Notes under the pieces: generated by a model | The model's input: the letters and a program-made list of their open reading frames with translations, nothing else | Database searches by the model: none | What the model was told of the DNA's origin: nothing | Assembly: GCA_025352765.1 (NCBI GenBank) | Contig: JANXSI010000421.1 | Span: 1 to 19,917, forward strand | DNA: 19,917 nucleotides | Origin: Devosia sp. | Lineage (GTDB): Bacteria; Pseudomonadota; Alphaproteobacteria; Rhizobiales; Devosiaceae | Direction: 5' to 3' | Part shown: positions 1 through 7,476 of the stretch, piece by piece | Layout of the letters: every line of letters begins with the position of its first letter | How positions within the stretch are numbered: position 1 is the first letter of the stretch | Program-made: the position numbers and the translations under genes

Positions 1-109
1 TTGCCACCGTCTCACGGCTCAACCCGAAAACCCGAGCCGCCTCCCGACGGCTGTTGCCATCGACAAACACAAAACGCCGAACAGCGGCATAGACCTCCAC
101 GGCGAACAT
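1..109 (-). CDS. istA: IS21-family transposase IstA, N-terminal fragment (runs off the window)
   Basis: Only the first 36 codons are present; the gene continues beyond position 1. The minus-strand reading from the ATG at 109 starts MFAVEVYAAVRRFVFVDG and goes on NSRREAARVFGLSRETVA. This is the hallmark N-terminus of IS21-type IstA proteins: a helix-turn-helix whose 'REAAR.FGLSRETV' segment is the recognition part. A GGGAG about ten bases upstream of the ATG can serve as ribosome binding site. IstA, with the ATPase IstB, catalyses cut-and-paste movement of the element. The start lies just inside one end of the element (see the repeats at 145-212). Whether the rest of the element is intact cannot be judged from this window. 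Confidence 0.85.
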   Translation of the reverse strand, partial: MFAVEVYAAVRRFVFVDGNSRREAARVFGLSRETVA

Positions 110-144
110 CCCCGGCTGCTCCCAAAAGCAGCAGCCTATCCAAC

Positions 145-212
145 TGGCCGGATTTTACTCCGCCACGCTCAGCAAAACGCCGGCGCTCCAGTGGCCTACT
201 TTGTCACCGCCA
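145..212. repeat. Terminal repeats of the IS21-like element
   Basis: Two 21-base related sequences lie at 145-165 and 192-212. Both start TGGCC and end CCGCCA, with a T-rich centre, and their starts are 47 bases apart. IS21-family elements carry such multiple transposase-binding repeats at each end and terminate in 5'-TG...CA-3'. The outer copy ends in CA at 211-212, so the element boundary is most likely at 212 (the CA at 217-218 is an alternative). No target duplication can be checked because the other end lies outside the window. Confidence 0.6.
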
Positions 213-239
213 TACCCAATTAACTCTGCTTCTGCTTAA

Positions 240-800
240 ATGAAACGGATGAACGAGGTGACAACGGTGCTATCGCTTCGCGACTTGATGGATCGTCCAG
301 AAGGCTGGGGGAGGAATGAAGGCCGCGAGGTATATGCCCGGATGCTAAACTTCGTGGAAGATCGCCCTGACACCGTTGTGTTTAAGGTGTCTTTGAAAGG
401 GGTGAAACGGATCGACATATCCTTTGCGTCGGAGACGCTGATCGAGCTTGCGAGACGGTATCGGAAGGACAAGGGGTTCTGTCTGGTGGACCTGGTCGAT
501 CAGGACATTGTCGAGAACATTGGAGCGGCGGCTGAAAAGAAGCAACAGCCCCTACTGGTGTGGAGTGGGACATCGGCCGAACTGGTTGGGGTCAAGCCGA
601 GCGAGGGCGCCAAAGAGGCGTTTCAGTTTGCGATGAGCAGGAGCCAGGCGCGCGCGACAGAGTATGCCGAGAGGGCCGGGATCTCGATCGCCAACGCCAG
701 CATGAAGTTTAAGCAGCTTTGGGAACAGGGGTTTTTGCTTCGCAAAGAAAGCAATGCCGAAACGGGTGGCGTTGAGTTCATATACAAGCGGATCGTGTGA
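240..800 (+). CDS. STAS-like domain (DUF4325-type) protein with C-terminal winged helix
   Basis: About 186 residues. Residues 25-110 resemble the STAS-like/DUF4325 fold: GREVYARM, then the hydrophobic strand VVFKVSLKGV followed by DISFASETLIEL, the place of the conserved '(S)FA.E.L' segment. Residues 130-186 (SQARATEYAERAGISIANAS, then LWEQGFLLRK) look like a winged-helix DNA-binding domain. The start is uncertain: ATGs at 240 and 249 have poor ribosome binding sites, whereas GTG at 267 (codon 10) has GAGGTG at 255-260 with a six-base gap. It lies 22 bases upstream of capV, same strand, so is probably cotranscribed. A regulatory or sensor role in the CBASS operon is inference from the domains and position; it is not one of the usual CBASS core genes. 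Confidence 0.75.
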   Translation: MKRMNEVTTVLSLRDLMDRPEGWGRNEGREVYARMLNFVEDRPDTVVFKVSLKGVKRIDISFASETLIELARRYRKDKGFCLVDLVDQDIVENIGAAAEKKQQPLLVWSGTSAELVGVKPSEGAKEAFQFAMSRSQARATEYAERAGISIANASMKFKQLWEQGFLLRKESNAETGGVEFIYKRIV

Positions 801-822
801 GGCTTTTTTTGGAGGCCGTTAA

Positions 823-1953
823 ATGGATTCAATGAACGAGAACAAGAGGTCTTCACGGCGGTCGCCCTTCCGTGCCCTTAGCCTTGACGGCGGTGGCATG
901 CGCGGCACCTACACCGCGACGTATCTCGAGCGGGTGGCGTCCACCTTCGCGAAACGCCGCGGGTTGGGGCGGCTCGACATCGGCAAGGGGTTCGACCTTA
1001 TCGCCGGCACCAGCACTGGCGGAATCATCGCATGCGCGCTGGCCAAGGGTATCGGCCTTGATGAGGTCGTTGACCTCTACCGCGCTCATGGGCGAGCGAT
1101 CTTTTCGCGGCCGCTCCCGCGCGGCATCGACGTCGGGATCGACCTCCTTCGCAGACCCGGCGCGCTCGCCGCAGGGACAGCGGCGCTGCGGGCGGCGCTC
1201 GAGGAAAAGCTTGGCGACACAACGCTAGGACAGGTGCACGCCGATCGGCGTATTGCCCTTGTCATCCCGGCAGTAGAAATGAGCCAGCACCGGGCCTGGG
1301 TTTTCAAAACGCCGCATCTCGACAGCACGACGAACCATCGCGACGACAACTACCGGCTCGTCGATGTGGCCCTTGCGACGTCGGCTGCGCCGGTATTTCG
1401 CTCCCTGGCCGCGGTCGATCATCCCGACGGCCAGGGTAGCGGCTACAATGTGTTCGCGGACGGTGGCCTGTGGGCGAACACCCCGGTCCTCGTAGCCTTG
1501 ATCGACGCGCTAGACATGACCGCGCCGGGCGATGCAATCGAGATCTACTGCCTGGGGACCTGCCCGGTGCCGGCGGGTGAGCAGGTTGCGAAGTCGGAGG
1601 TAAATCGCGGTCTACCCGGATGGAAATTCGGTGGTGATGCCGCCGGCCTGTCGATCGATGCGCAGCAGTTTGCGTTCGACCATATGGCCAAAAAGCTTGC
1701 CCGGCACGTCGATCGCGAATGCACAATCGTTCGCTTTCCTGCGGACAAGGTGCCCGCGTCGCTCGTGCCATTCCTTGGGCTCGACGAAACACGCCACGAA
1801 GCAATTGAGGCATTGGTCAATCAGGCGCGGACCGATGCCGACATGACGAACAGCAAGTGCGCCTACGCTGACACCGACCCCGAGGCCGCTCTGATCTGCA
1901 AGCTCTTCGAGAGCATGCCGGCAGCATCGGTGTCGGATGCGGCGGCCGCCTGA
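823..1953 (+). CDS. capV: CapV-type patatin-like phospholipase, CBASS effector
   Basis: 376 residues, started by ATG at 823 with GGAGG at 811-815. The patatin features are all present: oxyanion glycine motif DGGGMRG at 22-28, nucleophile elbow GTSTG at 62-66 (Ser64), and the catalytic aspartate in the ADGGLWANTP stretch (Asp213). Members of this family linked to a CD-NTase gene are cell-killing effectors: the cyclic (di)nucleotide binds and activates the lipase, which hydrolyses inner-membrane phospholipids so that the infected cell dies before phage release. No signal peptide or membrane segment is seen, consistent with a cytosolic enzyme acting on the inner leaflet. The CD-NTase gene follows 20 bases later. 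Family and role assignment are strong; the exact activating nucleotide (3',3'-cGAMP is the classical partner of CapV) is inference. Confidence 0.92.
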   Translation: MDSMNENKRSSRRSPFRALSLDGGGMRGTYTATYLERVASTFAKRRGLGRLDIGKGFDLIAGTSTGGIIACALAKGIGLDEVVDLYRAHGRAIFSRPLPRGIDVGIDLLRRPGALAAGTAALRAALEEKLGDTTLGQVHADRRIALVIPAVEMSQHRAWVFKTPHLDSTTNHRDDNYRLVDVALATSAAPVFRSLAAVDHPDGQGSGYNVFADGGLWANTPVLVALIDALDMTAPGDAIEIYCLGTCPVPAGEQVAKSEVNRGLPGWKFGGDAAGLSIDAQQFAFDHMAKKLARHVDRECTIVRFPADKVPASLVPFLGLDETRHEAIEALVNQARTDADMTNSKCAYADTDPEAALICKLFESMPAASVSDAAAA

Positions 1954-1973
1954 TCAACAGAAGGAAGAAGCAA

Positions 1974-3029
1974 GTGTACGACTGTTCTAAGGATGTGTTG
2001 GGCCATCACGACGATGAGGTAACGCTGCCACAGGGTGAACGCAACAACATGCGCAGCCGGCGTGACGCCAACCGGGGCCGTTTGCGCAAGGGACTCAAGA
2101 ACGCCGGAAGGCCCGCGCCGCTGGAGTTTGTCAGTCAGGGCAGCTACGCCATGAAGACCATGGTGCAGCACCCCGAGAGCGACTACGACATCGACGATGG
2201 GGTCTATTTCGACAAGGGCGTCCTCGTGGGCGACCGGGGCGCTGAAATGAGCGCGTTGCAGGCCCGACAGATGGTACGTAATGCGCTCGATGACGGCTCG
2301 TTCGCTCGACCACCGGAAGTCCGCAAGAATTGCGTTCGCGTCTACTACCAGGCGGGCTACCATGTCGATGCCCCGGTCTACCGCCGCGTAGTTACTCGGA
2401 CGGCCTGGGGCACTGAAACATTTCACTACGAACTGGCCAGCACCGACTGGAAGCGCTCGGACGCGCGGGAAGTCACTGGCTGGTTCGATGCCCAGAACAA
2501 CAGCCAAAGCCCGGATACCGGTAACGGGCGGCAGCTTCGCCGTGTCACGCGCCAGGTCAAGAAGTTCGCCCGTAGTCGGCCGAGCTGGAGCGGACAGATC
2601 CTGAGCGGCTTCGGCATGACCAAGCTGGTGACTGAGTGCTTTTGGGGCAATGCCGGCCGCGAGGACGAAGCGCTCTACTACACGATGCGCAACATCCGGG
2701 ACCGCCTCAACCGGTCTCTTGTTGTTGTCCACCCCGTGACCCCGAATGAGGCGATCACGAAGGGCGTTGATGATCCCCACGTCCGTTTTTTGCGGGACCG
2801 GCTCACCGAGGCGATCAATACGCTCGAACCGCTGCATGAGTACGGCTGCACGAGGGCCAAGGCGCTGAGCTGCTGGGATAGGGTCTTTGCGACGGACTAT
2901 TTCTCGTCTCGAGACCAGAAGGCAACGCCAGGCAGCTTGATGCGTGCGGCGAGTGTGGCCCCGCACGCCGTGGTGCTGACCTTCCCGAGCGCGCCACGTG
3001 CCGACGATAAGCCGCGTGGGTTCGGCTGA
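1974..3029 (+). CDS. CD-NTase (DncV/CdnX-type) cyclic oligonucleotide synthase of CBASS
   Basis: 351 residues. The GTG at 1974 is the likely start, with GGAAG upstream. The nucleotidyltransferase signature is clear: GSYAMKT at 56-62, followed by the metal-binding pair Asp70/Asp72 in SDYDIDDGVYF, and the third acidic residue Asp132 in YHVDAPVYR. These coordinate the two metals for nucleotide joining. On phage infection such enzymes make a cyclic di- or trinucleotide that switches on the effector, here the patatin encoded just upstream. The protein ends in ...DDKPRGFG; a C-terminal glycine is what the downstream E1/E2 protein would activate and conjugate. The TGA at 3027-3029 overlaps the ATG of cap2 by one base, indicating translational coupling. 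Clade and product nucleotide cannot be set from the sequence by eye. Confidence 0.92.
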   Translation: MYDCSKDVLGHHDDEVTLPQGERNNMRSRRDANRGRLRKGLKNAGRPAPLEFVSQGSYAMKTMVQHPESDYDIDDGVYFDKGVLVGDRGAEMSALQARQMVRNALDDGSFARPPEVRKNCVRVYYQAGYHVDAPVYRRVVTRTAWGTETFHYELASTDWKRSDAREVTGWFDAQNNSQSPDTGNGRQLRRVTRQVKKFARSRPSWSGQILSGFGMTKLVTECFWGNAGREDEALYYTMRNIRDRLNRSLVVVHPVTPNEAITKGVDDPHVRFLRDRLTEAINTLEPLHEYGCTRAKALSCWDRVFATDYFSSRDQKATPGSLMRAASVAPHAVVLTFPSAPRADDKPRGFG

Positions 3030-4738
3030 TGTGGTTCCTCACGAACCCGGCCCTTCTCCGCACCGAGATAGAGGGCATTGAAGGCCTCGCGGAGACTGCA
3101 CCCTGGCTGAAGAAAGTCTCAACTCACACAGCCCCAGGCTTCGCAGTCGGGGTGAGCTTTGACATCGAGGTCGACGGGGAGCTCAAGCCCTTTGTGCTCG
3201 AATATCCGGCCCAGTTCCCGGCGACGCCGCCGTCGATCAAGCCGCGAGACGGAAAGCGATATTCGGAGCATCAGTATGGCGATGGTGGGGAGCTTTGCCT
3301 CGAATGGCGGGCAGATAACTGGGATCCAACCGTTACCGGTGCGATGATGATCGGCAGCGTATGGCGGTTGCTTTCGGGGGAGGTGGCGGCTCCCGACAGG
3401 CCGGCGGCCGTGCCGAGCGCGCATTTCCAGACCGAAGGGCAGAAGCTCCGCGGGGCGGACTTCAGGTTCATTTTGACGCCGGGCCTGAAGGCAATCGTCG
3501 GGAGCCTGGAGCAAGGCAAGATTTACAAGGCGCGCATTGGTGAAACCCATATCACGGACGGAGCGTGGATTGCCCATGTGGAAGGCATCGAGTTCGCGCC
3601 CGGCGAGGCTGGTCACGATCCATCGTTGCCAGCCTGGCAAAGCCTGCTGTCCGACGGCGTGCTGCGGCGTCTCGACGGGGCGGGGGGTATTGCCGCGTCT
3701 CGTGAAGCACTCGAGCAAGCCTTCTTCGGGGATGATCCGGATCGCCTGGCGCCCCAGGAGCGGGAGGCCGTCCGTTGGTTCATCCTGACTGACGGGGCGA
3801 GCCTCTTCGCCCACTGGACCGTCAATGGCCCCGAGGGCTGGAGGGTCTGGACCTATCGCACGGTTGACATGAGCACCAACGAGACGAGATTGCCCGCGCG
3901 TCATGAAATGCTCGCCACGAAGAAGGTTGGTGTCGTAGGGTGTGGCTCGCTCGGCTCCAAGATCGCGGCGATGCTGGTGCGAGCCGGCGTCCGCAACCTG
4001 GTGCTAGTGGACGGCGATGTGTTCAAGCTCGGGAATCTTGTCCGGCACGAGCTCGATGCCACGACCATCGGAGAGCATAAGGCAAAAGCTCTCCGGGAAA
4101 GGCTGCGTGCCCTCGCGCCGAAAGTGCAGGTGACGGCGCGCTCGGGCCTTCTGGGCGGGCAGGAATCGTCAGGCTATACCGCCGTGGTGATGGACGACCT
4201 AGCCACCTGCGATCTTATTGTCGACGCGACGGCTGACGCTCAATGCTTCAACTTCTCGGCAAGCGCTGCACTGACCGCGCGCCGGATTTTCATATGGGCA
4301 GAAGTCTATGCGGGCGGGATCGGCGGGTTCGTGGCGCGCTTGAGGCCGGATCGGGAGCCGCCCCCGCACGCGGCCCGAAACCAATATCTGGCCTGGTGCC
4401 GCGAACGCGGCGTGCCGTGGCTTGCCGATGGAACGGCATATGAGGCCAGGCACGGGGAAGACGCACCGCTCATTGCTGATGATGCCGACGTTTCGCTCAT
4501 TGGGGCGCATGCAACGCGCATGGGGATCGACGCGCTCACGAAAGTCGAGTCGGCATTCGGGCATCCTGCCTACGCCATTGGTCTCGCCGCCTCGTGGATA
4601 TTCCGCGAGCCACTCGACATCTGGCCATTGGACTTTTCTCCAGAGAGCGTCTGGCCCGACGTCCAGCCAGCGCCGGCGTCGGAAGACGATATCAACTACG
4701 TGCTCAACGTACTGGGTCTGTCGCGCGATGCGGATTGA
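3029..4738 (+). CDS. cap2: Cap2, E2-E1 ubiquitin-transfer-like fusion of type II CBASS
   Basis: 569 residues. The N-terminal part is E2-like: LEYPAQFPATPPSIKP, then GDGGELCLEWRADNW with the presumed catalytic Cys90. The middle (about 130-290) is a connecting region I cannot assign. The C-terminal part is an E1-type adenylation domain: nucleotide-binding GCGSLG at 304-309, Asp328 and Asp330 in LVDGDVFKLGNLVRH with Asn336 and Arg339, and Asp399 in LIVDATAD. Cys457 (YLAWCRERG) is the best candidate for the E1 thioester cysteine in the crossover loop. In characterised systems Cap2 adenylates the C-terminus of the CD-NTase and attaches it to a target, priming signal synthesis. It overlaps the CD-NTase stop by 1 base and the cap3 start by 11. 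Confidence 0.9.
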   Translation: MWFLTNPALLRTEIEGIEGLAETAPWLKKVSTHTAPGFAVGVSFDIEVDGELKPFVLEYPAQFPATPPSIKPRDGKRYSEHQYGDGGELCLEWRADNWDPTVTGAMMIGSVWRLLSGEVAAPDRPAAVPSAHFQTEGQKLRGADFRFILTPGLKAIVGSLEQGKIYKARIGETHITDGAWIAHVEGIEFAPGEAGHDPSLPAWQSLLSDGVLRRLDGAGGIAASREALEQAFFGDDPDRLAPQEREAVRWFILTDGASLFAHWTVNGPEGWRVWTYRTVDMSTNETRLPARHEMLATKKVGVVGCGSLGSKIAAMLVRAGVRNLVLVDGDVFKLGNLVRHELDATTIGEHKAKALRERLRALAPKVQVTARSGLLGGQESSGYTAVVMDDLATCDLIVDATADAQCFNFSASAALTARRIFIWAEVYAGGIGGFVARLRPDREPPPHAARNQYLAWCRERGVPWLADGTAYEARHGEDAPLIADDADVSLIGAHATRMGIDALTKVESAFGHPAYAIGLAASWIFREPLDIWPLDFSPESVWPDVQPAPASEDDINYVLNVLGLSRDAD

Positions 4739-5195
4739 ACTCAGTAGCGAAACGGAGACCACGATAAGGAGGGCTCTTCGGAAGACCGGGCGGCGCGAGT
4801 GCGGCGGCATGCTTTTCGCCGAGCAACTCGAGCCAGGCAGGTTCAGCATCATTGACCTGAGCGTCGACACCGAAACCGGCGAGCACGCTCACTTCGAACG
4901 CCGGCCGGAGATCCACGCAGCAGCGCGCAACGCGTTCTTTGAGCGGACAAGGCATGACTACAGCCGCTTCAACCATGTCGGTGAGTGGCACTCACACCCG
5001 TCCTTCAGCGTCAGCCCAAGCGCCGAAGACATGTCGACAATGCTCTCACTCGTCGCCGCTGGCCCAATCAGCTTTGCTGTCTTGCTGATCGTTCGGCTGC
5101 GCTTCGGCGTCTGGCTAGACTATTCTCTAACGCTGTTTGCGCGTGGGTGTTTGCCCCAGGCGATGAGATTTCGACGCTTCGTGCACTTGATTTAG
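4728..5195 (+). CDS. cap3: Cap3, JAMM/MPN-type isopeptidase of type II CBASS
   Basis: 155 residues from the ATG at 4728, inside the end of cap2. The frame is open further upstream (to 4422), but that stretch is antisense to nothing and simply shadows cap2; homologous Cap3 proteins begin close to 'RIEL'. The full metalloprotease signature is visible: Glu24 in RECGGMLF, then H88-S-H90-P with seven residues to Ser98 and Asp101 (H-x-H-x7-S-x2-D), which binds the catalytic zinc. In type II CBASS this enzyme cleaves the CD-NTase from its conjugates and so counters Cap2. The C-terminal 40 residues (SFAVLLIVRLRFGVWLDYSL onward) contain the last strands. The gene ends 9 bases before the next coding region. 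Confidence 0.92.
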   Translation: MRIELSSETETTIRRALRKTGRRECGGMLFAEQLEPGRFSIIDLSVDTETGEHAHFERRPEIHAAARNAFFERTRHDYSRFNHVGEWHSHPSFSVSPSAEDMSTMLSLVAAGPISFAVLLIVRLRFGVWLDYSLTLFARGCLPQAMRFRRFVHLI

Positions 5196-5204
5196 GAGGG
5201 AGGG

Positions 5205-5825
5205 ATGACCGGAAAATCGGCCAGGCTGGCTGGGGGACGAACATCGGACGAATGGCGAACGCTCCGTGAGACGCTGATTGTCGGTGGCGACCCTCTGGTT
5301 TGGAGGAAGGCCATAGACGCCTTCCTGATCGAGCGCCTGGAGACGCGGTACTTCATCCCCATCAGGCTACTGCGATCGCACTTGGGCGGCCGCGGGGAGG
5401 GGTTCGCGATAGTCGCCTTGCAGTGCAGTGTGATCGAGTTCCTGGCCGCACTGCGAAAAGGTTGGCACCACACGCGACACGTAGATGACGTCGGGCCTCC
5501 CGAGTACGCCTACTCCGACAGCGGTCGGCTGTTCGTAGACTTCCTGGTCCAGGTTCCACCATTCAAGGGCCTGCTGACGCGGCGACATGGGGAACGCTTC
5601 TATAGCGAGGTTCGGTGCGGTCTCATCCACGAGACGATGACCAAGAGCGACTGGCGCATCCGGGTGAGGCAGAAGGCGGTCATCGATGGTGTTAACAAGA
5701 CCGTCGACCGCAACCGGCTGCAGGAACTTCTGGAGAGCTACGTGAGCGCCTACCGCCGAGAGATCGAGGTTACGCCCGCCTTGCAGGCAGCGTTCCTGAG
5801 AAAGTTCGACGTTATCGCCGCCTAG
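5205..5825 (+). CDS. Uncharacterised protein following cap3, with HEPN-like R-x4-H motif
   Basis: 206 residues with a strong ribosome binding site (GGAGGG directly upstream of the ATG at 5205) and only 9 bases from the cap3 stop, so almost certainly in the same transcript. I do not recognise a named family. It is predicted soluble, with no signal peptide or membrane helix. Recognisable blocks are RYFIPIRLL, GEGFAIVALQCSVIEFLAAL, and FYSEVRCGLIHETMTKSDW. The last contains R137-C-G-L-I-H142, an R-x4-H arrangement seen in HEPN ribonucleases and their inactive relatives, set in what looks like a helical protein. An RNase, antitoxin-like or CBASS accessory role is inference; it may also be an independent defence or hypothetical gene that simply shares the operon. 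Confidence 0.8.
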   Translation: MTGKSARLAGGRTSDEWRTLRETLIVGGDPLVWRKAIDAFLIERLETRYFIPIRLLRSHLGGRGEGFAIVALQCSVIEFLAALRKGWHHTRHVDDVGPPEYAYSDSGRLFVDFLVQVPPFKGLLTRRHGERFYSEVRCGLIHETMTKSDWRIRVRQKAVIDGVNKTVDRNRLQELLESYVSAYRREIEVTPALQAAFLRKFDVIAA

Positions 5826-6235
5826 GCGTCATGCGTTCGCAATAGGATGTTGCAGCCAACAGCGCACTACAGAGCGACTTCGGTCGCCGATGTCGTGACT
5901 TTGCATTGCCAGTGGACCCGCGACCTTTCGGACGGACAGCGGGCGTTGTGCTCGCAGCGGATGGTAAGGGGAGGCACTGACCTTTCAATGTCCCTATATA
6001 GGCGCGAAGGACTCGCCCTCCGAGGACCGTTTGTGACCCGAAGCTGCTGTAGGTGCACCAAGTCTTCGTGCGCATTCGGTCGTTTCGCATATCAGAACTT
6101 CGATTTCCCGAAAGCTGAGGGGGTTTTCGCGTTCAACAAGACGAGTGGCCGCGTCTAGCTCTGAGGGATACCAGAAGCGGCGAGTGTGACTGCGAAGAGG
6201 GTTGCGGATGCCGGTCGCGAGGGCAATCGAGCGGC
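5826..6235. other. Gene-free stretch between convergent genes
   Basis: About 410 bases between the ends of two convergent genes. Open frames here (such as 5847-6158 plus and 5812-6090 minus) have arginine-, serine- and cysteine-rich translations, no ribosome binding site and no family resemblance. I find no tRNA, convincing terminator, or direct repeat. Composition is visibly less GC-rich than the core genes to the right, as in the neighbouring accessory genes. It may be decayed mobile DNA. Confidence 0.5.
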
Positions 6236-7237
6236 TCATGGCAATCGTCTCTTCGCTCGCCGGGCTTTGGAGTATTCGGTCCAAAGCTGGCCTCGTGTCT
6301 TAGCGACGAACGCGTTGAGCTTGCGGACCTGTCCGGCTCTTTGCGAGCCAATAACTGATAGGGCATTGGCTACCGTTTGTGCCCCAGGCAACAAGTCCAG
6401 AGCTATCCCTTTCGCGATGTCTACGGTGACCTGTTTGAGTCCACCATCGCTAACTGCCTTTCGCAGCGCCCGGTCAGCGAACTCCGCAACGGTCGCATCC
6501 AGCTCTTCAACGATGTCTTCGACCGTTCGATTGTCCAGTCGAGTGGCCTCACAGTTTGCCCAGCTTCGAAACGCACTGAGAAATTCGTGTTCGCGAAGCT
6601 CTTGGACCAAGGGATGGTACGGGCCATCCACTCCCGTGATGTCGTAGAGGCTAGTTATCTCCAGCGCTCGCTCAACGAGGCCTATTTCTTCCCCAGCGTC
6701 TCTTCCGCGGAGATAATCCAAGCCTGATGGAAAGGCATAGCTGGCAGTCGACTCATTGAGAACAAGGGTCAGGTCTAGTTCATGAAAGGTATCAACCAAA
6801 TAGAGGTCCAGCACCATGTTGCTCGACGTCGGATTTCCCTGAAAGTCGGTTCCGAAGCAGGTGAGGCCATGGGTATGGTTGTCCACGCCCCCCGCACGAC
6901 CGTAGTAGAGACCCGTCAACCCCCCGTAGCCTTCTGGATGCACATTGAAAATTGACGTGCCATCGCTTGGTGGAGGCCAACGGTCCAGGATTTCGTTGGG
7001 AGAGAGCGGTATGGTTGGCCGGGCATCCTCCAGGTAGTGGACGTAAGGAAGATCGCGCATGTTGTCAGGACAGACGCTCGCGCAAGGAAACCAAATCTCG
7101 TCAAACAACAAGAACAGGCCCATCGAGCCAACGAGCACCGGATTCGGGGAATCTGACTGGTCGTTCTCAGCTTTCCTGACGAGGTGCTTGTAGTCGTAGC
7201 CTATCGGCGAAGAAAATCCGATATATGCCCGACGCAA
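6236..7237 (-). CDS. Uncharacterised accessory protein
   Basis: 333 residues from TTG at 7237, which has GGAGAGG at 7252-7246 eight bases upstream; the frame is open to a TTG at 7261, which lacks such a site. The protein begins MRRAYIGFSSPIGYDYKHLV. It has a conserved-looking N-terminal half (GLFLLFDEIWFPC, CPDNMRDLPYVHYL, IFNVHPEGYGGLTGLYYGR) with several cysteines and aromatic residues, and a C-terminal helical, alanine/glutamate/arginine-rich half (residues 200-333). There is no signal peptide, catalytic signature or DNA-binding motif I can name. It lies in the island between the CBASS operon and tRNA-Gly, pointing toward the former. Function unknown; a defence link would rest on location alone. 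Confidence 0.7.
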   Translation of the reverse strand: MRRAYIGFSSPIGYDYKHLVRKAENDQSDSPNPVLVGSMGLFLLFDEIWFPCASVCPDNMRDLPYVHYLEDARPTIPLSPNEILDRWPPPSDGTSIFNVHPEGYGGLTGLYYGRAGGVDNHTHGLTCFGTDFQGNPTSSNMVLDLYLVDTFHELDLTLVLNESTASYAFPSGLDYLRGRDAGEEIGLVERALEITSLYDITGVDGPYHPLVQELREHEFLSAFRSWANCEATRLDNRTVEDIVEELDATVAEFADRALRKAVSDGGLKQVTVDIAKGIALDLLPGAQTVANALSVIGSQRAGQVRKLNAFVAKTRGQLWTEYSKARRAKRRLP

Positions 7238-7418
7238 TTGCTGGCCCTCTCCGACTACCAATTAAATCTGCGCCTAAAGCCTGCCCAAAGTCGACCACGT
7301 AGGAAGCAGGGATCACTTCGCCGCCACCCAATGAGTGCATTTGGCGCGTGTAGCGGACGTAAGGGTTTTGGAACCAAAATGGAACCGCGGACTCTAACCT
7401 CGAATTGAAGGCACCCTG

Positions 7419-7445
7419 AAAAAACAAAAAGGGCCGCGCGGCCCT
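7419..7445 (-). terminator. Rho-independent terminator after tRNA-Gly
   Basis: The 16-base perfect palindrome at 7430-7445 (AGGGCCGCGCGGCCCT) is followed, reading the minus strand, by a T-rich run (complement of the A-rich 7419-7430). It sits about 30 bases beyond the 3' end of the tRNA gene and would end its transcript. Confidence 0.8.
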
Positions 7446-7476
7446 AGTTGTTTCGGCGCTTTCCGCCAGTAGTTTT

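Noticed and set aside
1863..2966. A 367-codon open frame on the minus strand opposite the CD-NTase gene
   Set aside because: Shadow of a gene with clear catalytic motifs; the translation has no recognisable domains.
4422..4727. Upstream extension of the Cap3 frame inside cap2
   Set aside because: Low-complexity translation in an alternative frame of cap2; the JAMM fold begins just after the ATG at 4728.
5847..6158. A 103-codon frame in the gene-free stretch
   Set aside because: No ribosome binding site, unusual Cys/Arg/Ser-rich composition, and no similarity I can name.
7167..7427. An 86-codon minus-strand frame between the hypothetical gene and tRNA-Gly, considered as an integrase tail
   Set aside because: No integrase signature (Arg-His-x-x-Arg, Tyr) visible; it overlaps the start of the neighbouring gene and has no ribosome binding site.
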